DNA of 64,000 nucleotides from Omphiscola glabra (GCA_964017045.1 OZ024804.1:25176899-25240898); one strand, 5' to 3'; shown: positions 50,001 through 57,443, counted from the stretch's first letter. The notes: generated from the letters alone by a model not told the origin. Made by a program: numbers and translations.

Positions 50001-53000
50001 CACTTGAGTCTCAGCTGAAAGAAGCAGAAGAAGAGCTGCAGCGATGTAAAGAGGAAGCGTGTAGAGTGGTGGTCCCACTCAGGAAGTCTAAGACTGTAGC
50101 ACACAGGAGGGTTTCTTTTTGCAAGTGGACAGGTAGGTTTGCTGGTTGGACAGGTAGGTTTGCTGGTTGGACAGGTAGACCTGCTTGTTGGACAGGTAGG
50201 CCCGCTGGTAGGACAGGTAGGCCCGCTTGTTGGACAGGTAGGCCCGCTGGTTGGACTGGTAGGCCCGCTGGTATGCTTTACTTCTAGGCGATCTCTTATC
50301 ATCGACCTCTTGGTGGGCTAGTTTGCTTGACCTCTAGGTCCGCTCGTTTGTCTTGGAGTCATTCGACCTCTGCACGACAATAACAAATATCGTACTCTAA
50401 CATTTGGAATATTTAGTATTTATGTTTCTTGGATTAGAGAGCGACAATTGTGGGCCAGAGTTGTGGGGGCCGGATTAACATGTGTATTTAGTAGTCCACT
50501 GTTAAGTTTATTTAATGTAAGACAAATATAGTAAAGTGTCAACAAGTGGCTTAACAAATTTAATGGTACGACTAGATACTCCAAGTCACATTTTCAAATA
50601 CATCTGACACACAGAAAGAGCATATCATTGGAAAGAACTGGCTTTAAGCTTCCCATTGACACCAAGATAATCTTTGTATCACTTATAGGAGAAAAGTTAA
50701 TATATTTTGAGTGATTTGCTATTCCCCACTATCTGGCTTTGTATTTAATTCTAAAAATTGTGATACCATTATACTCTTTTGTACTATTTTGCTTGTATCT
50801 GGTAACTCATTACAAACACTGGTATGGTAAAGATTTAAATGAAACGATCTTATTACATAATCATTTTACTATGTGGAAAAGAATGGCGCCATCTTACGTA
50901 CAAGCGTTGACAACCCTAGAAAGTGTTGTAAAGTTTAAGTTTGAGGAATAACTTTCTAACATATGCTTAAAATATGTATTTCAAAAAAAAAATCTTTAGA
51001 CATTTATGATTGCAACAACCTTAATGAAGAATAATTTAGAAAAGTTTGAGATTATTTTAATGACCAGAGCTCTCGTCTATTCAGACAACGTGAAAAATCT
51101 GGTGAGGTCCAACGTGGAGATATTCAGCTTGAAGTCCAAGCTTAAAGACAACATCATGGAGATCAAGTCACTTGAAAATCAAGTGAACACTCTGAAAGAA
51201 GCTTACAACGTAGGTTACGTTATATTCATCCATTATTGTACCTGTGCAGGAGCTGATTGTCATTCCATTTGTGGTGGAGTTTATTCTACATATGCGGGAA
51301 CTGATAGTCATTCCATTTGTAGTAGAGATTATTCTTCCTTTGCGGGAACTGAAAGCCACCAGGTCTGGTTTCAAATCCACAAATCTGCCTTTATTTTCTG
51401 CGCTTTTTTCTACTGATCTACTGCAGTTGCATTGCTTTTTTAACAAAAAGAGTGAAATTGTGTTTTTCAATACCGTACAAGTCTTTTCAATAATTAAATT
51501 AGCTACTTAGCTTCTACTCTACATTTTAAATTTTGACATTATTATTTTTTTGAAATTTCTTAAAATGTAACATTGGCATTAGAAAGATGTGAAATAGATT
51601 ACACATAAACTCTGTGAATTTTTTTTAAATTCTTTGCACCATTTCAGAATTAAAATTTCACATTTATCGTATATATCTGATATGATGATTTAATTTATAA
51701 AGTAATTTCATAACTAAGATGTCACATTTATTGTTGTATACATCTTCAGGGTGAAGTGAGGCGTGTCACAAAAGCCAACATGAAACTCCTGAAGATGAAA
51801 CTGAAACACAAGGAGGTCAAAGCCAAGCTTCGAGAGTATGAAGCGAGGGACCGTCTATTAGCTCAGGCTCCAGAGGCCAAGGAGGCCCCGGATGCTGGCG
51901 ATGATGGCAATGATTCTGCTGACTACGAGCCGCCAAGCAAGAGGCGACGTGTAGAAGGGAAGAAATTCTCCAACGCAGTGAGTTGAAATCTTTGATTACC
52001 TGCTTTGTATCAAGTTAATATAAAACTGCTGGTTGGGATAGTTGTATGCCACACAATTGGGAAGCTGTTTGAAATTCACTTTTGGCATAACATAATATAG
52101 TATAGCCCAAGTAATGTTAGATCAACAAAACTATAGTTTGAAAATAATTGAATCTACCTTAATTATCGAAACATTCTAGGAAATTATTATCTAATTCTAA
52201 TCTGTAAAATAGTGAAAATAATACAATTAAATAAATAATAATACATTGTTTTTAATATATAAAAAGAGTATATAGAAACAATATCTAGTTCACCAATTTA
52301 AATTTTAAAATTGTAATAAAACACATTAATATTATGATTATATTTGCAGTTAAAAATGACTGATGTCCACCAAAATTCAGCTCCGACAGAAAGTGCAAAA
52401 TCTCATCTTTTTAAACAAGATGAGCCAATTCCCGATTCACCCCGTCCTGATGCCACCGAGCCTGTTGCCTCATCTTCAAATACGCGTTCGAGCTCTGTCA
52501 GTGACACCACATTAAAAAACCCAGGGAGCATCACTGGATCGCCTCAGTACCATGAACATTCGTACCACATGTCTCGTAGCTGCACGCCAAAGTACGCGCG
52601 GGTCAAGACTGATCTGTGTCCGGCTACCCCTGTGTCCGGGTGGCCGTCAAGTTACTCCAGCTCACAACCCGCCTACTTACAATCTCTCCAAGCATACTTA
52701 CCGCAACGACCTGCTTATACCAACACTACAGGAAACTGGTACAATCCATTCCCAACTCATGGTAGTGGAAATCAAATGAAAAAGCGCACATCCCCTCCCC
52801 ACCTCCCACTTCCGTATCCCACTGTAACATCCCCACCGAAACAGTTGTTCCAGCCGTGTTTCCAATACGCTCGGCGGAAGTCACCATTTCAGCAGCCGCA
52901 CTTCTGCAGCATTCAGTCACCACCACAATCAAGCAGCTTCCAATATCGATCAGACCACTCACCAAAACGCAGATCCCCCCCTCTTCTTCCGCTACCTTAC

Positions 53001-54272
53001 CCAAAAGACGATCAGTCGGTCAATCAGTTCCGAGACTCATCCGTGTCACCTCCTAGACAGAAGCGGTACTCTTCCAGATCTCCATCCGGCTGTAACCGTC
53101 ATATGACAAACAAGCATGGATCGAATGATCCTCACCCAATCAACTTTCGATCCAACATGGACCAGCCAGTCCTGCATTACCCTCCAAGCCCCGGGAAAAA
53201 TTTGATCATGTCACATACTTTCAGCGACAGTGGCATCTTCACCCAGGCCTCGAACCCGAATCACCTTGTGCCCGATGTCCTCACCTCACATGGTAGTTGG
53301 GGTTCAAGGCAGCATGGCAGCCAGGGCTCATGGTATGACCCGAGTGAGAATAGCTTCATTAACAATGGCTATATTTCTTTGTGTGGCAAACACTGTGGGG
53401 GTATAGACAGCGGAAATAAGGCCAAGGCATGTGTGGCACCTTTCCAGTCTCGGAAGGATCTCACACTGGATACGACAATCTGCCCCCCACCCAATGGATT
53501 CATGTTAGCAACGAGCACTCTTGCAAGCCCTAGTTTCTCCAACCTTGAACAGAACCAGCGATATAACGTGTTTGAAACGAACAGGGCAAATCCTGTCGAG
53601 TATTCCGACCGATCAGAATCCCACACTCAACCAAACGAGTGCACAGGGCGTTACGAGATTGGGAAAACTCAAATATATCAAGATCCAGTCCTGCCACAAG
53701 CGCTAGAAATACCCCCTGGTGGGCAGTTTCAGTCGCACTTCCTACGAAATCTTGTCAAGAAGGAAGTTCCTAGTGTACATCATCTTGAATCGAAAAATTT
53801 CCAATCAAGAGACACGTATGCACAAATTCATCCAAAACCAGAATCTTGTTATTACAGGCAACACCAAACTCCAGTGACAAATTACCCTAGCTTCTCGCAC
53901 TCATCTTATGGTGCCCTAGATCAAAGACCTCAGTCTGCCAACGTTTATCCGTACAGTCTATTTCAAAATGGAAGTGCGTCGGATGCGCAAAATCACTACT
54001 CTGAAAACATTACACTAAACAAAAGCAACCAAATTTATGATAGGAAATGTCTCGGTCCCAATCAGAAAAACGGACCGGTATCGTCCAACCGTTACGCAGA
54101 TTGGCCCACCCACACAACCCAACAGTTTCCGGTAAATTTTCACAAGGAGAAATCCGTTGTTGAGCAGATCGGGTACCCAAGGGAAAACATGTTCAGGACA
54201 GCTCAAACTTACGAACCATCGGTAGACAAACGGCACATCGAAGCAAGTGAAGCCTACCACCATGTCGCCTAG
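38032..54272 (+). CDS. Giant SKICH-domain / coiled-coil protein (TAX1BP1/CALCOCO-related), 12 exons
   Basis: Predicted CDS joins 38032-38088, 39095-39325, 41834-42029, 42745-44102, 44741-45205, 46023-46133, 46665-46938, 47400-48070, 49997-50132, 51070-51209, 51750-51977 and 52350-54272. All joins use GT-AG and keep phase, totalling 5,790 nt (1,929 residues). Residues 20-140 form a SKICH domain (DWIGIF, YQFAYV motifs). In the TAX1BP1/CALCOCO family this domain heads cytosolic autophagy receptors and coactivators; in INPP5K it targets membranes. Then come about 1,000 charged, low-complexity residues, a coiled coil across exons 8-11, an NLS-like PPSKRRRVEGKK and a Pro/Ser/Tyr-rich C terminus. 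Family members known to me are about 450-800 residues and several end in zinc fingers; none is seen here. No phosphatase domain. An autophagy-adaptor role is inference. Confidence 0.8.
38432..38790. repeat. 52-bp minisatellite in SKICH intron 1, about 6.8 copies
   Basis: Unit gagaacatccatttaaacgc plus tggttggttactaacaagg and cactagagcgatt; edge copies are diverged. Confidence 0.93.
39095..39325 (+). CDS. SKICH gene exon 2 (SKICH domain, first part)
   Basis: Acceptor ctcatccag, donor gtccag|gtgtgt; 77 codons, phase 0/0. It carries the SKICH hallmarks: VVFNVPFLYPPGSD, IRYTL, DWIGIF, a GF-ST turn and FQWA. This is the most diagnostic part of the gene. Confidence 0.92.
39455..40060. repeat. 26-bp minisatellite in SKICH intron 2, about 23 copies
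   Basis: Unit tagaaaatacccggtggtcc + aagggt, with occasional aacaccc variants and one disturbed unit (ggttgtttaaaggg, about 39830). It starts about 130 bp after the SKICH domain exon. Confidence 0.96.
40095..40365. repeat. Degenerate repeat of about 45-49 bp in SKICH intron 2
   Basis: Recurring cctacaggcagtcctaaacc, ttacctgctggcc and attaaacag blocks, about six copies. Confidence 0.8.
40439..40463. repeat. Poly(C) run, 25 nt
   Basis: Uninterrupted C run in intron 2; it makes the overlapping minus-strand ORF a poly-glycine artefact. Confidence 0.9.
40464..41833 (+). other. Rest of SKICH intron 2
   Basis: No exon or transposon recognised. A GC-moderate patch at 41030-41250 has no ORF of note. 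Confidence 0.55.
41834..42029 (+). CDS. SKICH gene exon 3 (SKICH domain, second part)
   Basis: Acceptor cccacccag, donor tcgtcag|gtttgt; phase 0/1. Residues YQFAYVTKDN and VLGCSQDF correspond to the last strands of the SKICH fold; then an acidic linker. Confidence 0.9.
42030..42744 (+). other. SKICH intron 3
   Basis: AT-rich, no internal feature seen. Confidence 0.7.
42745..44102 (+). CDS. SKICH gene exon 4 (long charged disordered region)
   Basis: Acceptor cttaaatcag, donor ccagaagag|gtgggt; 452 codons plus a split codon. Acidic/Ser clusters alternate with Lys-rich stretches (KKAKKGKTKKQ; near the end KKGRSKKKKRQQ). No folded domain recognised. Confidence 0.9.
44103..44740 (+). other. SKICH intron 4
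   Basis: AT-rich, no internal feature seen. Confidence 0.7.
44741..45205 (+). CDS. SKICH gene exon 5
   Basis: Acceptor ctcgaaatag, donor ttgaag|gtgagt; 155 codons, phase 0/0. It contains SDQGFPAL (F at 44831), an acidic-flanked FxxL that fits a loose LC3-interacting (LIR) consensus; such short motifs are often fortuitous. Confidence 0.85.
45206..46022 (+). other. SKICH intron 5
   Basis: AT-rich, no internal feature seen. Confidence 0.7.
46023..46133 (+). CDS. SKICH gene exon 6
   Basis: Acceptor gttccatag, donor aaattcaaag|gtattt; 37 codons, phase 0/0. Continues exon 5's basic helix-prone stretch (YSKRHELQKMKLKGRY). Confidence 0.8.
46134..46664 (+). other. SKICH intron 6
   Basis: AT-rich. 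A 75-residue plus-strand ORF in it (46223-46450) has no family features. Confidence 0.65.
46665..46938 (+). CDS. SKICH gene exon 7
   Basis: Acceptor acatttcag, donor accgatg|gtaaat; phase 0/1. Ser/Thr/Gln-rich, no domain. Confidence 0.8.
46939..47399 (+). other. SKICH intron 7
   Basis: AT-rich, no internal feature seen. Confidence 0.65.
47400..48070 (+). CDS. SKICH gene exon 8
   Basis: Acceptor ttttcaccag, donor gaaaaagtg|gtacgt; phase 1/0. A basic helix (KTLAKVLKRRTKAIEEEIK) lies in the middle. The exon ends in NNFLKEKV, whose heptads continue into exon 9, supporting the join. Confidence 0.87.
48852..49163. repeat. Two copies of a 156-bp repeat built from four 39-bp units
   Basis: Copies begin aaatgtccgctt at 48852 and 49008 with about 5 mismatches. 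Within each, tattacagacaccggactat-type 39-bp subunits alternate in the same order. Confidence 0.92.
49490..49513. repeat. Poly(G) run, 24 nt
   Basis: Uninterrupted G run, with a second G8 block about 35 bp later. Confidence 0.9.
49997..50132 (+). CDS. SKICH gene exon 9 (coiled coil)
   Basis: Acceptor gacttccacag, first donor gtggacag|gtaggt; phase 0/1. TALESQLKEAEEELQRCKEE is a clear coiled coil. Six further donor-like sites follow at exact 21-bp steps in a minisatellite (see findings), so the 3' boundary may vary by multiples of seven residues. Confidence 0.82.
50131..50275 (+). repeat. 21-bp minisatellite at the exon 9 / intron 9 boundary, about 7 copies
   Basis: Unit ggacaggtaggcccgctggt + t. 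Each copy contains a donor-like ag|gtaggN. Because 21 is a multiple of three, the reading frame stays open through the array, giving heptapeptides of the type GRPAGWT. Confidence 0.93.
50276..51069 (+). other. SKICH intron 9 (after the minisatellite)
   Basis: AT-rich, no further feature. Confidence 0.6.
51070..51209 (+). CDS. SKICH gene exon 10 (coiled coil)
   Basis: ALVYSDNVKNLV...LKSKLKDNIMEIKSLENQ is heptad-patterned. Donor cttacaac|gtaggt. The acceptor is the least certain of the gene: gaccagag at 51069 fits phase 1; gaccag at 51067 or ctttag at 50999 are alternatives that need a different exon 9 end. Confidence 0.7.
51210..51749 (+). other. SKICH intron 10
   Basis: Contains a 54-bp repeat (about 51240-51355, 2.2 copies) with the core gtcattccatttgtngtnga. 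Otherwise AT-rich. Confidence 0.65.
51750..51977 (+). CDS. SKICH gene exon 11 (coiled coil end and NLS-like patch)
   Basis: Acceptor catcttcag, donor caacgca|gtgagt; 76 codons, phase 0/0. A basic coiled coil (MKLLKMKLKHKEVKAKLREY) is followed by an Asp/Ala-rich linker and PPSKRRRVEGKK, a good monopartite nuclear-localisation candidate. Confidence 0.85.
51978..52349 (+). other. SKICH intron 11
   Basis: AT-rich, no internal feature seen. Confidence 0.7.
52350..54272 (+). CDS. SKICH gene exon 12 (Pro/Ser/Tyr-rich C terminus)
   Basis: Acceptor tatttgcag; 640 codons to TAG. Rich in Pro, Ser, Tyr, Gln and His, predicted disordered, with two PPxLPLPYP motifs (about 52794 and 52976) and many SP sites (RRSPP, KRRSPP, SPPRQKR). 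No zinc finger or other fold at the C terminus. Confidence 0.92.
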   Translation, partial: LKMTDVHQNSAPTESAKSHLFKQDEPIPDSPRPDATEPVASSSNTRSSSVSDTTLKNPGSITGSPQYHEHSYHMSRSCTPKYARVKTDLCPATPVSGWPSSYSSSQPAYLQSLQAYLPQRPAYTNTTGNWYNPFPTHGSGNQMKKRTSPPHLPLPYPTVTSPPKQLFQPCFQYARRKSPFQQPHFCSIQSPPQSSSFQYRSDHSPKRRSPPLLPLPYPKDDQSVNQFRDSSVSPPRQKRYSSRSPSGCNRHMTNKHGSNDPHPINFRSNMDQPVLHYPPSPGKNLIMSHTFSDSGIFTQASNPNHLVPDVLTSHGSWGSRQHGSQGSWYDPSENSFINNGYISLCGKHCGGIDSGNKAKACVAPFQSRKDLTLDTTICPPPNGFMLATSTLASPSFSNLEQNQRYNVFETNRANPVEYSDRSESHTQPNECTGRYEIGKTQIYQDPVLPQALEIPPGGQFQSHFLRNLVKKEVPSVHHLESKNFQSRDTYAQIHPKPESCYYRQHQTPVTNYPSFSHSSYGALDQRPQSANVYPYSLFQNGSASDAQNHYSENITLNKSNQIYDRKCLGPNQKNGPVSSNRYADWPTHTTQQFPVNFHKEKSVVEQIGYPRENMFRTAQTYEPSVDKRHIEASEAYHHVA

Positions 54273-54641
54273 AAGGAACCCGTGTTGTTTCATTTCATTT
54301 TGTTAGGCTGGGGGAGGTTTCACTCATCCAGTCATCTAATCAGTACCACTGTTTTCAGAAACGATCTACCAATAGGTATTTTCGAGCTTTTAACATTTTT
54401 CTAGCAAAATCTTCTCAAACACATTTCGTCTGGGGTCTTAATTTTGTAAAGGAATAGTTGAATTTTCCCCTATTGGAATTAATAAGTTAAGTCGGTTTTT
54501 TTGTAAATCTTTTTTTAAAATTATTTTATTTCTTTAAATTATTTTTTTTCCAATGTGTTAGGGAAAAAAACGGATTTACTAATACTGTAAATACTTTGAA
54601 AAAAAAGAAGGCTCGAACGTGTTAGTCCAAGTACAAAAGAC
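54273..54641 (+). other. Spacer between the SKICH stop and the small-ORF cluster
   Basis: 369 bp, AT-rich, with no AATAAA or ATTAAA on the + strand. It either belongs to a very long 3' UTR that runs into the small ORFs or holds the promoter of a separate transcript. No clear TATA box or initiator. Confidence 0.5.
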
Positions 54642-54842
54642 ATGGTTGTGTGCGCTATGCGTTATGAGCCGGCCAGCGACGTGAGTCATGAAGACATTCT
54701 GATAGAATTTGTTCGACTCAACGTTGTCCTACTATGCATGAGTGTCGCCATATTTCTCGCTATCGTGATCTTTTCAAATTTTAGGCGTTCGCTCAGACTC
54801 GATAGGAGCCAATATCGTGAAATGTTAAATTACGTCCATTGA
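54642..54842 (+). CDS. Small single-pass membrane protein, ORF A (66 aa)
   Basis: ATG in good context (gacATGG). Residues 1-25 are mixed polar with two acidic pairs; 26-45 form one strong hydrophobic helix (LNVVLLCMSVAIFLAIVIF); 47-56 are basic (FRRSLRLDR), which predicts an outside N terminus and cytosolic C terminus by the positive-inside rule. There is no signal-peptide cleavage site, so it is likely a type III membrane peptide. It is the first ORF after the SKICH gene and starts a series of same-strand ORFs. The layout is reminiscent of KCNE-type channel subunits or of SERCA-regulating micropeptides, but I see no family signature. An intact ORF with a helix flanked by charges argues against chance; function unknown. 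Confidence 0.65.
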   Translation: MVVCAMRYEPASDVSHEDILIEFVRLNVVLLCMSVAIFLAIVIFSNFRRSLRLDRSQYREMLNYVH

Positions 54843-54887
54843 GTTAGCTCTGTCCAGGGATCTTAAATTGGGGGTGGTACGGGGCAT

Positions 54888-54953
54888 ATGCGAACTTACT
54901 TTAAAACGGTTGGGCGGTTAAGGAATGCACTTATCATTGAAGTATTTGAGTAA
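54888..54953 (+). other. Very short ORFs between A and B
   Basis: ATG at 54888 gives 21 residues (MRTYFKTVGRLRNALIIEVF), and an overlapping ORF at 54925-55020 gives 31 residues. Both are too short to support as genes; they are noted because they fill the A-B gap and would be uORF-like for B. Confidence 0.2.
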
Positions 54954-55036
54954 TATATTTAGAGCTTTTCACAGTGGTTTTAAGTTTTATAACGGTTTCT
55001 GCATCTTTGTGAACGGTTGAGCTGCACACTGAAGAA

Positions 55037-55201
55037 ATGTACGTTCTATGCACTACGCTGGTGCGCACTGGTGCGTACTTAAATAACGCCATGACACCTC
55101 TCGTGGATTTTGTCGTGATCATTCTGTTCATCGTTACTCTGAAAATTAACGCTTTTTTTACCCAGATCTTGAGCAACCGGCTAGAGCAAAACGGAAACTA
55201 A
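55037..55201 (+). CDS. Small membrane protein, ORF B (54 aa)
   Basis: ATG 55037 (gaaATGT). A second in-frame ATG at 55091 (codon 19, gccATGA) would give a 36-residue peptide that keeps the whole membrane helix, residues 22-41 (LVDFVVIILFIVTLKINAFF). One Asp and one Lys lie in or at the edge of the helix. The C terminus is short and polar (NRLEQNGN). The stop is only 4 nt before the ORF C start. The LVDxxVI segment resembles ORF E's LVDVIVIYFYF, suggesting an old duplication. Below the usual ORF length cut-off, so easily missed. Function unknown. Confidence 0.6.
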   Translation: MYVLCTTLVRTGAYLNNAMTPLVDFVVIILFIVTLKINAFFTQILSNRLEQNGN

Positions 55202-55205
55202 ACGT

Positions 55206-55337
55206 ATGAGACATATCTTAATTAAGGAAGATTTTCACATAGATGAATATCTCAATAATGCAGTAGATGCCCTTCAAGATGTAAATGCTCAAATGGTGAA
55301 GCCTCCCGACTCATGGCTAATGTTGCGGTCTCCTTAG
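55206..55337 (+). CDS. Small soluble ORF C (43 aa)
   Basis: Starts 4 nt after the ORF B stop and overlaps ORF D by 25 nt in another frame. No hydrophobic helix: acidic and amphipathic (KEDFHIDEYLNNAVDALQDV). The ATG context (cgtATGA) is weak. It could be a real short peptide or simply the reading space needed for reinitiation onto D. The least certain member of the cluster. Confidence 0.4.
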   Translation: MRHILIKEDFHIDEYLNNAVDALQDVNAQMVKPPDSWLMLRSP

Positions 55338-55444
55338 GTGGCAGTCCTGCCACCGAGGACATGTTGAAAATGTTTTGTATTTTGTGTTCTTTCCTAGTTT
55401 GGACATTCGTAGGAATGTATCTGACCCACAGAGCCCAGATGTAA
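55313..55444 (+). CDS. Small membrane protein, ORF D (43 aa)
   Basis: ATG at 55313 (ctcATGG) or an in-frame ATG at codon 17. Residues 20-37 form one hydrophobic helix (MFCILCSFLVWTFVGMYL) with two Cys and a Trp, followed by a short basic end (THRAQM). Size and layout resemble sarcolipin/sarcolamban-class micropeptides, which inhibit SERCA from the ER membrane; this is a resemblance of form only. It overlaps the end of ORF C and is followed by a 305-bp spacer without a poly(A) hexamer. Confidence 0.55.
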   Translation: MANVAVSLGGSPATEDMLKMFCILCSFLVWTFVGMYLTHRAQM

Positions 55445-55749
55445 CCCGTTGAGTAGTAACGTATTAGTTTATCTCGGGCTGGTTATATTTATTTGAAACT
55501 TCATATTTTTTATTATGTCACCTTTATGAAAATATGTTAGAGCCATTCAATGGCAATAACGTTATTGTACATAAAATGTTCTATTGTTACTACTATTTGG
55601 TACCCATCTGAGTTAAACATCAAAATACCTTTAATGGAAAAGGTCAGAGGTCATTTTTTTCTTTTAATTCTTAAAAAGCGCTTATCTTTTCAATATAAGT
55701 CAACTTAAAAATTCATGTCAGCCGTCCCGTAACCAATAACATATGTTCA

Positions 55750-55917
55750 ATGCCTGTCTCGGTCCCTCTGTGCTTGCTAGTCGATGTTATTGTGATCTAC
55801 TTTTACTTCAAAACTTTCATCGCCTACGTGCAAAGTGTGGACGAGGACGACATGAACGATGATGACGAAGTAGAACTGGGTCAAGGTGAAAGGACACTGC
55901 CGTTTCCTGTCAACTAG
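55750..55917 (+). CDS. Small membrane protein with acidic tail, ORF E (55 aa)
   Basis: ATG 55750 (tcaATGC; a competing out-of-frame ATG lies at 55743). Residues 5-28 form a hydrophobic helix rich in Val, Ile, Tyr and Phe (LCLLVDVIVIYFYFKTFIAY). Residues 31-42 are almost all Asp/Glu (DEDDMNDDDEVE), then a Gly/Pro-containing end. The TAG is 3 nt before the ATG of the 455-residue ORF F, a termination-reinitiation style junction. No known family recognised. Confidence 0.6.
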   Translation: MPVSVPLCLLVDVIVIYFYFKTFIAYVQSVDEDDMNDDDEVELGQGERTLPFPVN

Positions 55918-55920
55918 GCC

Positions 55921-57288
55921 ATGACTGACGACAGCGTGCTCAAGTTTCTCGTTGGGTTCACGGTCCATCTCTACTTCATTCTGTTGGTCGGTCTCGGCTT
56001 TGTCTACATGCTAATGCCAGCAGAGAACAGAGATGTCGATGCTGCCACATCCATTTCGGCAATGCACGGTAGCTATGACAGTGGTCGGCACGGGTCCCAG
56101 GGAAGGTATGTTTATGTACGTAAACCCATAAGCAAAACCAAAGACTCTAGGCAGAATGAGCCAGTTTACACCGATGTGTCACATTCCGATTGGGAAAATG
56201 AAAATAACGATGAAGCCGACGAGAAGTCGACCCTAGAAACCTACGCCGAGAGCGATGCTAGAAGGAAACTGTTGGACAATAATACCGTAATTGCTGATAA
56301 CAGGAGGTTAGATGGGAAGAAGAATAGTGCAGTTCCTAATTTTCAAAGAGGTCGTAGCAGTTCAGATAAAGGCTTTTCCCGGGGACAGAGTTTAGTGAAA
56401 ATTGTCGAAAAAGATAAAGGAGAAGAGAAGACAGTAAAAAACCAAGTGGAAAGTCTATTGATAGAGAACGATAGCGTCAACAAAGGGATCGGGATTGAGA
56501 AAACTAAGCATAACACGGAAGAGAAAACAAAAGATATTCAAGAGGATGACGAAACCGAAAGAAGCATCGGTAGTGATGAAAGCGGATACAGCGCGACAGG
56601 GAAGGGAAAACCCAGCCGCCAAAAGGCAACGTTTGCGGACGACGTGAACACAGGTAGCGATCACAGTGACACCAACATCAGTGACTTTTCTATTTCCGCA
56701 AGTGAAGAGCTCAGCGGTTTTGTCACAATTGCGCCCGGCTGGAATAGCGGAAAAACGAAGTCGGAGAAAGAAATCAGTCAGTCGGTTAAAGAAATTGAGA
56801 GCAATGCCAAGAGATTAAGAAAAGAGTCTGGGAGACGCTCCAGGATAGAGAGAAGGCCGACCTCCAGATCTGCGCAAAAGGTCCGCGATAACACTTTGAA
56901 ATTTCAAGAGCCGAGAAATGCGCTAGAAAAGCCACACGCTTCGTCGAAAATAGTTACTGCTAAGACAGCGGATGTTCAAGAAAACGTTAAGGAATTCAGT
57001 CGAAATGTTAAGCCACGTGTCGAGTACAGAAGTGTGAGTTTCAGTGATGATTTGATTCCTTCAGAAGAGCAAGACGTGAAAGCGAAGCTAAGGCGTAGGC
57101 CTACACGGAATGCTTCACAAGAACAAGACAAGAAAGAAAAGCTGAAGAGTAGACCGCCACGGAATTCTTCCCAAACGGAAAGCGGAGACGAAAGCGTTAA
57201 CGCCATTGATGTTTCAGAATATGCAGCTGTGGAAATAAGGAACGGCCATTTAATAGCTTTGCCTTCCGAACCGGATTCAGAATTTTAA
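55921..57288 (+). CDS. Single-pass membrane protein with long disordered tail, ORF F (455 aa)
   Basis: ATG in good context (gccATGA). Residues 9-32 form one membrane helix (FLVGFTVHLYFILLVGLGFV) right at the N terminus; the rest, about 420 residues, is polar, Lys/Glu/Ser-rich and predicted disordered, most likely cytosolic. A tandem repeat of about 18 residues sits near 57064-57174 (EEQDVKAKLRRRPTRNASQ followed by EQDKKEKLKSRPPRNSSQ). Tyr motifs (GRYVYVRKP, EPVYTDV) and SFSDD-type Ser/acidic sites could be kinase targets. An intronless 1.37-kb ORF with biased composition is unlikely by chance. No family recognised; a membrane-tethered scaffold is the neutral reading. Confidence 0.8.
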   Translation: MTDDSVLKFLVGFTVHLYFILLVGLGFVYMLMPAENRDVDAATSISAMHGSYDSGRHGSQGRYVYVRKPISKTKDSRQNEPVYTDVSHSDWENENNDEADEKSTLETYAESDARRKLLDNNTVIADNRRLDGKKNSAVPNFQRGRSSSDKGFSRGQSLVKIVEKDKGEEKTVKNQVESLLIENDSVNKGIGIEKTKHNTEEKTKDIQEDDETERSIGSDESGYSATGKGKPSRQKATFADDVNTGSDHSDTNISDFSISASEELSGFVTIAPGWNSGKTKSEKEISQSVKEIESNAKRLRKESGRRSRIERRPTSRSAQKVRDNTLKFQEPRNALEKPHASSKIVTAKTADVQENVKEFSRNVKPRVEYRSVSFSDDLIPSEEQDVKAKLRRRPTRNASQEQDKKEKLKSRPPRNSSQTESGDESVNAIDVSEYAAVEIRNGHLIALPSEPDSEF

Positions 57289-57443
57289 TCACAAAAAAGG
57301 TTCTCTCATTAGCAAACAGCTCACAAGAGAATATATCACACACTTTGTCCGCCAGAGGTTTAAACCAGAAATACGTTCTTGGAGGACTTGAAACACAAAA
57401 AAGCTATCACGTGCTGTAGAAAGATAATAGATTACCCTGGTTA

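Noticed and set aside
50139..50321. ORFs in the 21-bp repeat as separate small proteins
   Set aside because: They are minisatellite translations; the only supported relevance is possible exon 9 extension.
54642..55917. Integrated viral genome as source of the compact small ORFs
   Set aside because: No polymerase, capsid or other viral gene nearby; codons and strand match the flanking host gene. Not excluded, but unsupported.
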